Part shown: positions 28,083-33,854 of the stretch, piece after piece | How the letters are laid out: every line of letters starts with the position of its first letter | Numbering within the stretch: position 1 is the stretch's first letter | Assembly: GCA_011051925.1 (NCBI GenBank) | Contig: DRKE01000298.1 | Span: forward strand, 1 to 33,854 | Source of the DNA: Deltaproteobacteria bacterium | GTDB lineage: Bacteria; Myxococcota_A; UBA9160; UBA4427 | Length of the DNA: 33,854 bases | Direction: 5' to 3' | Translations under genes and position numbers: made by a program | The notes under the pieces: model-generated | What the model was told of the DNA's origin: nothing | The model's input: the letters and a program-made list of their open reading frames with translations, nothing else | Database searches by the model: none

Positions 28083-28801
28083 CGATCGCGCTGATTCCCG
28101 TGAAGCGACTCGAGGAAAGCAAGTCACGCCTGCTCTCGCGGCTGCCGGGGGCGCGGCGCCAGGCACTCACCCTCGCCATGCTCGACGATCTGATCGAGGC
28201 ACTCGGCCGCACCCCGGGTGTCGGGCGGATCGCCATCACGACCCCCGACCCGATCGTCGCCGAGCGCGCCCGGACGGCGGGAGCCGAGGTCCTCATCCGG
28301 GCGGAGCCCGGACTGAACGCGGCCCTCGAGGACGGCCGCACGCGACTCGCCTCGGCCGGCGACGCCGCGGGCGGAGAAGAGGATCTGCTGATCGTCCTCG
28401 GCGATGTCGCCGGCGCGACCCCCGAAGACTTCGCAAGCCTGCTCGAAGCCGCGCGCCACGGGGAATCGCCCGGCGTCTGGCTCGCGCCCTCCCGCGATGG
28501 CGGCACCTCGGCGCTGCTCCAGCATCCGGCCGGCGCGATCGCCTGCTGCTTCGGCCGTGAGAGCGCGAGGCGACATCGCGAAGCCGCACGGGCAGCCGGT
28601 GTCGCCTACCATGAAATCGAACTCGCCTCCCTCGCGATCGACCTCGATCAACCCGAGGATCTCGAAGCCTTCCTCGAGACCCGGGGCGGGGGTCCGCGGA
28701 CCCGGGCGTTGCTCGAAGACGTTTCCGCGTCGACGCCTCCGTCGACCTCTCCAGCGACCGATCCAGCGACAACTCGGGTCGATTCGAGGCGAGACGGATG
28801 A
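28079..28801 (+). CDS. cofC: 2-phospho-L-lactate guanylyltransferase
   Basis: ALIPVKRLEESKSRLLSRLPGARRQALTLAMLDDLIEAL, LGDVAGATPEDF, SRDGGTSALLQHP; between cofD and cofE with 4-nt overlaps. Confidence 0.9.
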   Translation: MTIALIPVKRLEESKSRLLSRLPGARRQALTLAMLDDLIEALGRTPGVGRIAITTPDPIVAERARTAGAEVLIRAEPGLNAALEDGRTRLASAGDAAGGEEDLLIVLGDVAGATPEDFASLLEAARHGESPGVWLAPSRDGGTSALLQHPAGAIACCFGRESARRHREAARAAGVAYHEIELASLAIDLDQPEDLEAFLETRGGGPRTRALLEDVSASTPPSTSPATDPATTRVDSRRDG

Positions 28802-29556
28802 CACGCGCGCCCGGCCCGATCCGACTCGTTCCCCTCGGCGGTCTTCCGGAGATCGCGCCGGGCACGGATCTCGCGCCCCTGATTTGCGGCGCGGCCGAGG
28901 CGGCGGGGGTCTCGCTGGCGGGCAACCCGATCGTCGTCTGCCAGAAGATCGTCTCGAAGGCCGAGGGCCGGCTGGTCGCCCTCGCCGACGTCGCGCCCGG
29001 CGAAGAGGCCGTCGAGATCGCGCGGGCCCACGATCGCGATCCCCGCCAGGTCGAGGTCGTCCTGCGCGAAAGCCGGCGCATCGTCCGCCGCGGACACGGC
29101 GTCCTGATCACCGAGACACGCCACGGCTTCGTCTGCGCCAACGCCGGCGTCGACCTCTCGAACGCGCCGGGGCCGGAGATCGCCGTGCTGCTCCCCGAAG
29201 ATCCCGACGCATCGGCCCGGCGTCTGCACGATGCGCTCTCGGGTCCCGACGGCGCCACGCCCGTCGTCATCAGCGACACGTTCGGCCGACCCTGGCGCGA
29301 GGGACTCGTCGACGTCGCCCTCGGTTCCGCGGGCCTCGCCCCGATCCGCGACGACCGGGGATCGCGGGATCGCGCGGGGCGCGAACTCCTCGTGACGCAG
29401 CCCGCGACTGCGGATCAGCTGGCGGCGGCCGCCGGACTCCTGATGTGGAAGAGCGCGGGCATTCCCGTCGTCGTCGTCGAAGGATTCCCCTTCGAAGGGG
29501 ACGGGACGGTCCGCGACAGGTTGCTCCGCGATCCGGAAACGGATCTCTTCCGGTAG
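28798..29556 (+). CDS. cofE: coenzyme F420-0:L-glutamate ligase
   Basis: NPIVVCQKIVSKAEGRLV, VLRESRRIVRRGHGVLITETRHGFVCANAGVDLSN, VISDTFGRPWREGLVDVALGSAGLAPI. Confidence 0.94.
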   Translation: MTRAPGPIRLVPLGGLPEIAPGTDLAPLICGAAEAAGVSLAGNPIVVCQKIVSKAEGRLVALADVAPGEEAVEIARAHDRDPRQVEVVLRESRRIVRRGHGVLITETRHGFVCANAGVDLSNAPGPEIAVLLPEDPDASARRLHDALSGPDGATPVVISDTFGRPWREGLVDVALGSAGLAPIRDDRGSRDRAGRELLVTQPATADQLAAAAGLLMWKSAGIPVVVVEGFPFEGDGTVRDRLLRDPETDLFR

Positions 29557-29595
29557 CGGACTGGCTCAGGATGTCGTCGGGTGCTCGGGTCGGGA

Positions 29596-30219
29596 TCAGT
29601 CGATCCCGATCTCCGACTCGGGGTCGCGGGGGAAGGCATGGTCGAAGCAGGTGCGCCAGACCAGATCGAGGCCCTCGCCCTTCTGGGACGAAGTGGAGAT
29701 CGGGCGGCCGAAGCCTTCGCCGATCTCCTTCGAAAGGGCACGGATCCGCTCCTTGCGTCTTCCGAGCTTCAACTTGTCGGTCTTGGTGAGCACGATCCGA
29801 CCGGGGACGCCCTGCGTGGCCAGCCATTCGAGAAGCAGCCGCTCGTCCTCGCTCCAGCTGCGCCGGATGTCCTGGAGGACGATCGCCAGTTTCAACTCCG
29901 GCCGATTCGCGAGATAGCCCTCGGCGAGCCGCCCCCAGCTCTCGCGCTCCCGACGCGACACCTTCGCCCAGCCATAACCCGGCAGATCGACGAAGCCGAC
30001 ATCTCCGCGATCCGTCCGGATCCGGAAGAGGACGAGTTCCCGCGTCTTGCCCGGCGTGCTACTCGTGCGGGCGAGTTTCCGGCGGCGCGCGAGGGCGTTC
30101 AGCAGACTCGACTTGCCGACGTTCGAGCGCCCGAGAAAGGCGATCTCGGGCAGTCCGCTCGGCGGCAGCCGGTCGACGCGGGGCGCCGAAGCGATCAGTT
30201 CCGCTGAGAGGATCTTCAC
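29596..30219 (-). CDS. engB: ribosome biogenesis GTP-binding protein EngB/YsxC
   Basis: EIAFLGRSNVGKSSLLNAL (G1), TPGKTRELVLF, FVDLPGYGWAKV (G3), IVLTKTDKL (G4), STSSQKGEGLD (G5). GTG at 30219 with GGAGG SD preferred; ORF track start is 30264. Confidence 0.93.
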   Translation of the reverse strand: MKILSAELIASAPRVDRLPPSGLPEIAFLGRSNVGKSSLLNALARRRKLARTSSTPGKTRELVLFRIRTDRGDVGFVDLPGYGWAKVSRRERESWGRLAEGYLANRPELKLAIVLQDIRRSWSEDERLLLEWLATQGVPGRIVLTKTDKLKLGRRKERIRALSKEIGEGFGRPISTSSQKGEGLDLVWRTCFDHAFPRDPESEIGID

Positions 30220-30363
30220 CTGGATGCTGCCTCCCGACCCCACCCCGAAAGACCGAAGTTCCATCGGCCGGCCCGACCGACGCTGCGATCGAGGCGCCTC
30301 GCGAGCCGCCCGGAGGCCGGATCGGCGGCTGCCTACCCCGGCCGCTTCGGATCGTCAAGGCAG

Positions 30364-30405
30364 CCAATCGTCCAAGTGACTGGAATCACAGACTTTTTCG
30401 ATTGG
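30364..30405. repeat. inverted repeat CCAATCG...CGATTGG with nested GTGA-CTGGAA-TCAC
   Basis: Direct reading: 7-bp arms at 30364-30370 and 30399-30405 in an AT-richer divergent intergenic region. Confidence 0.6.
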
Positions 30406-30412
30406 TGTCGCT

Positions 30413-30441
30413 TTGACACAGCCTAACCCGGCCGCTAATCT
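30413..30441 (+). promoter_or_regulatory. putative sigma70-type promoter TTGACA-17 bp-TAATCT
   Basis: Perfect -35 TTGACA at 30413-30418; weak -10 TAATCT at 30436-30441; about 75 nt upstream of ccmE. Confidence 0.4.
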
Positions 30442-30514
30442 CGTGCCACGACGCACGGCCCGTCCGTGCGCGCGACGAATTCCTGCCAGACGGATCGAAC
30501 GGATCGGAAACCTC

Positions 30515-30976
30515 ATGACGAAGGGTGTGCAGATCGCCATCGGAGCCGCTGCCATCGCGCTGCTCCTCGGATGGTACGGGATGGGCCAGCTGAACGAAGG
30601 CATCTCGTTCCAGTACTTCCAGAACCTGGACGAGTTCAGTTCGAGCGCGCCCGAAATGGTCGGCCGGACCGCCCGGGTCCATGGCTACGTCGCCGCGGAA
30701 TCGATCGAACGCGATCTCGAGGGCCGGCAGGTCCGCTTCTCGGTCCAGAACGATCCGCCCCACGCCCGGGGCCCCGTCGGCGAGACGCTCACGGTCGTCT
30801 ATGGCAGCCTCGAAACGCCCGACCTCTTCAAGGACGGTGCGGAGGTCGTCGTCGAGGGCCAGCTCGTGATGGCGGGCGGCCATCCGGTCTTCGAAGCGAC
30901 CAATGTCATGGCGAAATGCCCCTCCAAGTTCAAGGCGAAGGCGGGGCTCATGGCGGAGTCCGGGGTCGAACTCTAG
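30515..30976 (+). CDS. ccmE: cytochrome c maturation protein CcmE (cysteine variant)
   Basis: Single N-terminal TM; GRTARVHGYVAAESIERD, VVYGSLETPDLFKDGAEVVVEGQL, VFEATNVMAKCPSKF; next gene is ccmF. Confidence 0.9.
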   Translation: MTKGVQIAIGAAAIALLLGWYGMGQLNEGISFQYFQNLDEFSSSAPEMVGRTARVHGYVAAESIERDLEGRQVRFSVQNDPPHARGPVGETLTVVYGSLETPDLFKDGAEVVVEGQLVMAGGHPVFEATNVMAKCPSKFKAKAGLMAESGVEL

Positions 30977-32976
30977 TGGCCGACATCGGACTCTACGCCC
31001 TGCGCCTCGGCCTGCTCGTCTGCTTCGTCGGGATCGCAGCGGGTCTCTACGCCGGCCTCCAAGAGCGCCCCGAATGGACGCGGGTGGCGGAACGCTCGCT
31101 CCTGCTGGTCTTCGCGGCGACCTCGGTCGCGATGGCGGCGCTCTTCTGGGCGCTCGCGACGAACGACTTCTCCCTCACCTACGTCGCCGCGCATTCGGCG
31201 CGGACGATGCCCCTCCACTACCGGTTGGGTGCGCTCTGGGGTGGCCAGGCGGGCTCGCTGCTTCTCTGGGGCTGGATGCTGACGGCCTACGGCACGGTGG
31301 CCGTCCTCGGCAATCGCCATCAGAACCGCAAGCTGATGCCCTGGGTCTGCGTCGCGATGCTCGTGAACATCGGCTTCTTCCTGCTGCTCACGAATTTCGA
31401 GTCCGTTCCCTTCGAACGCATGCCCCACGACCAGCGCCTCTCGGACGGGAACGGCTTGAATCCCCTCCTGCAGCATCCCGTGATGCTGATCCATCCGGTC
31501 ATGCTCTACACGGGCTTCACGGGCTTCGCCCTGCCCTTCTCGTTCGCGTTCGCGGCACTCGTCACCGGCGAGCTCGGCACGACCTGGTTCCGCACGACGC
31601 GACGCTGGACGCTCTTCGCCTGGAGCGTGCTCTCGGTGGGCATCATGCTGGGCGGACGCTGGGCCTATGAAGTGCTGGGCTGGGGCGGCTACTGGGCCTG
31701 GGATCCTGTCGAGAACGCCTCGCTCATGCCCTGGATCGCCGGCACGGCCTACATCCACTCGGTCATGATCCAGGAAAAGCGCGACATGCTCCGGACCTGG
31801 AACATCGTGCTGATCGGCCTCACCTACGGCCTCTGCCTCTTCGGCACCTTCCTCACGCGAAGCGGCATCGTCCAGTCCGTCCACGCCTTCGCGAACTCCG
31901 ACAGCTTCGGCCGCATCTTCGCGAGCTACGTCATCCTGGTCCTGGCCGCCTATACCGTGGCGCTCCTCTGGCGCCTCCCGAAGCTGCGCAGCCCGAACAA
32001 GCTCGAGAGCGTCCTCTCCCGCGAGGCGAGCTTCATCATCAACAACTGGATCTTCATGGCGATCCTCTTCGTCGTCTTCGTGGGCACCCTCTTCCCGGTC
32101 TTCACGGAAGCGCTCTCGGGCGCCCGCCGGATCCTCGGCCCGCCCTATTTCAATACCTTCGCCGGATTGCTGGCGCTTCTGCTGCTCGTGCTGACGGGTG
32201 TGGGTCCCCTGATCGCCTGGCGCAAGGCGAGCCTCACGAGCCTGCGGCGCCAGTTCACGATCCCCGCCATCGTCGGCAGCCTCGTCGCCCTCGTCGTGAT
32301 CGCCCTCTTCGGATTCTCCCCGGGCTACTGGGCGATCGCCTGCTGGGGACTCGCGGGGTTCGTCCTCACGACGATCGCACAGGAATACACCCAGGCCGTC
32401 CGCTCCCGGATGCGACGCCTCGGCGAGAGCGTCGGCACGGCGCTCCTCACGCTGCTCAGTCGCAACCAGCGGCGCTATGGCGGCTACATCGTGCACGCCG
32501 GCTTCGTGATCCTGATGCTCGGGATCTCCGGTGCCGCCTTCAACGAAGAGAAGATCATCAACATCCGGCCGGGTGATTTCGCGTCGATCCGCGATTTCCG
32601 ACTCGAGTACCTGACCGCCAACGCGATTCCCGCCCAGCATTACGGTGGCGCGCGGGCCCGGGTGGCGCTCTTCAAGAACGACCAGCCCCTCGCCGTCATG
32701 ACCCCGGAGAAACGGATGTACTGGCTCGAGCAGCAGCCGAGTTCGATCCCGTCCATCTATTCGAGCTGGCGCGAAGACCTCTACGTGATCCTCACGGCGC
32801 TCGAGCCCGACGGCTCCGCGACGCTCAAGATCTATCACAACCCGCTCGTGAATTTCGGCTGGGCGGGGGGAACGATCTTCGTGATCGGCTGTCTGATCGT
32901 CCTCTGGCCCCACCCCGAGAAGCTCCTCGCCCAGACCGCGCCCGCCGCGCCCCGGACCGGCGAGGCCGGCGCATGA
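30976..32976 (+). CDS. ccmF: cytochrome c biogenesis/heme lyase protein CcmF
   Basis: GTG start overlapping ccmE TAG; ALWGGQAGSLLLWGWML, HPVMLIHPVMLYTGFTGFALPFSFAFAAL, GRWAYEVLGWGGYWAWDPVENASLMPWIAGTAYIHSVMIQEKRDMLRTWN, many TMs. Confidence 0.93.
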   Translation: MADIGLYALRLGLLVCFVGIAAGLYAGLQERPEWTRVAERSLLLVFAATSVAMAALFWALATNDFSLTYVAAHSARTMPLHYRLGALWGGQAGSLLLWGWMLTAYGTVAVLGNRHQNRKLMPWVCVAMLVNIGFFLLLTNFESVPFERMPHDQRLSDGNGLNPLLQHPVMLIHPVMLYTGFTGFALPFSFAFAALVTGELGTTWFRTTRRWTLFAWSVLSVGIMLGGRWAYEVLGWGGYWAWDPVENASLMPWIAGTAYIHSVMIQEKRDMLRTWNIVLIGLTYGLCLFGTFLTRSGIVQSVHAFANSDSFGRIFASYVILVLAAYTVALLWRLPKLRSPNKLESVLSREASFIINNWIFMAILFVVFVGTLFPVFTEALSGARRILGPPYFNTFAGLLALLLLVLTGVGPLIAWRKASLTSLRRQFTIPAIVGSLVALVVIALFGFSPGYWAIACWGLAGFVLTTIAQEYTQAVRSRMRRLGESVGTALLTLLSRNQRRYGGYIVHAGFVILMLGISGAAFNEEKIINIRPGDFASIRDFRLEYLTANAIPAQHYGGARARVALFKNDQPLAVMTPEKRMYWLEQQPSSIPSIYSSWREDLYVILTALEPDGSATLKIYHNPLVNFGWAGGTIFVIGCLIVLWPHPEKLLAQTAPAAPRTGEAGA

Positions 32977-33854
32977 ATCCCGTTCCATCCCGCGCCTCCG
33001 GGCGGGCCCGCTTCCTCGCACGCCTTCCTGTTCTCGCCACGCGACTCGCCCTGTTCGCGCTCTTCGTGTTCGCCGCGGCCGCCGCCCACCCCGCCCACGC
33101 GCAACATCCCGGAACGGGCACGAACGCGCCGCCCCCGCCGCCGGGAAACGGCGAGCTGACCGTGCAGATCCTGCATCCCGCCGATCCCAGCCAGGCCGCC
33201 GGGATCGATCTGGCCCTCTACGCGCTTTCGCCCGACGGCACGCCGGGATTCGTCGGTGGAAAGACCGACGCCGAGGGCCGCTACACCTTCCGGGGGATCT
33301 CGACCGACCCGGGCATCGTCTATCTGATCGGTGCGCGCTTCCACGAGATCCCCTTCGGCGAACGCACGACCTTCGCGGCGGGCCAGAGCGAGGCCCGGGT
33401 CGAGATCGAGGTCTCGGAACCGACGGAGCGCGTCGACGGCGTCGAGGTCGAGGAACTCCGCGTCCGGGTCGACTGGATGGGCGACCGGCTCGTCTTCCAG
33501 GAGGTCCTCCGACTCTCGAACGCGAGCGGCCGGGTCATCCGACTGCCGACCGACGATCCGGACCGCTCGATCGTGGTCCGGCCGCTCGGGCCGGACGTCC
33601 GGGACTTCTCGGCCGCCGGCCGCTCGATCAGCGATGGGCTCGTCCTGAAGGACGGCCGCGTCCGCTTCCAGGGCCCTCTCTATCCCGGGGAGCAGCGCGT
33701 CGAGTACCAGTACACCCGACGGATTCCCGAGGACACGCGGACGCTGCGCTTCCCGATCGAGCTCGGATCCCCGGCAAGACGGGTCGTCGTCGTGGCCGGC
33801 ACCAGCGGACTCGAGATCTCCGGGCCGGGATTCGTCGCTTCGAACGACCTGCAA
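32973..33854 (+). CDS. exported protein with carboxypeptidase-regulatory-like domain, truncated by window end
   Basis: ATGA overlap with ccmF; signal peptide LFALFVFAAAAAHPAHAQ; ELTVQILHPADPSQAAGIDLALYALSPDGTPGFVGGKTDAEGRYTFRGIS; frame open through the last base, so absent from the ORF track. Confidence 0.8.
   Translation, partial: MNPVPSRASGRARFLARLPVLATRLALFALFVFAAAAAHPAHAQHPGTGTNAPPPPPGNGELTVQILHPADPSQAAGIDLALYALSPDGTPGFVGGKTDAEGRYTFRGISTDPGIVYLIGARFHEIPFGERTTFAAGQSEARVEIEVSEPTERVDGVEVEELRVRVDWMGDRLVFQEVLRLSNASGRVIRLPTDDPDRSIVVRPLGPDVRDFSAAGRSISDGLVLKDGRVRFQGPLYPGEQRVEYQYTRRIPEDTRTLRFPIELGSPARRVVVVAGTSGLEISGPGFVASNDLQ

Noticed and set aside
30973-33021. 682-aa minus-strand ORF
   Set aside because: Antisense to ccmF; highly charged E/D/H/R composition opposite a multi-TM protein is the expected complement artefact.
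1-33854. CRISPR arrays, tRNA/rRNA genes, insertion sequences, prophage
   Set aside because: No regularly spaced repeats, no tRNA T-loop/acceptor arrangement, no transposase or integrase motifs, and no flanking terminal repeats were seen.

Overview
High-GC (deltaproteobacterial-type, inferred from gene content only) chromosomal segment, almost fully coding. Minus strand, reading from high to low coordinates: a large propeller-like exported protein, a PEP-CTERM protein, a hidden UGA-interrupted gene (23328-23681), a conserved unknown, ftsE-ftsX, an EnvC/M23 protein, a C-terminal processing protease, xseA, xseB, a polyprenyl synthase, dxs, tlyA, erpA-like, a cysteine desulfurase, cysC, a TPR lipoprotein plus LolB-like lipoprotein pair, a complete Opp/Dpp-type peptide ABC transporter and a methyltransferase. 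Plus strand: a small lipoprotein, the F420 cluster cofD-cofC-cofE, and ccmE-ccmF followed by a gene running off the window. engB lies on the minus strand between cofE and ccmE. The main discovery is a gene absent from the supplied ORF track. An in-frame TGA falls in a UxxC redox motif (WFYFRKG-U-TSC). It is followed by a perfect 8-bp stem with a GUUU loop, 23 nt after the TGA, which matches a bacterial SECIS. It is preceded by a strong AGGAGG ribosome-binding site and encodes an ArsC/thioredoxin-fold-like selenoprotein. Other leads are an xseB reading frame with no ATG/GTG/TTG start, a CcmE with CxxxF at the heme-binding site, and a PEP-CTERM protein with an unusual tail past its sorting signal. 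No tRNA, rRNA, CRISPR or transposon was seen.
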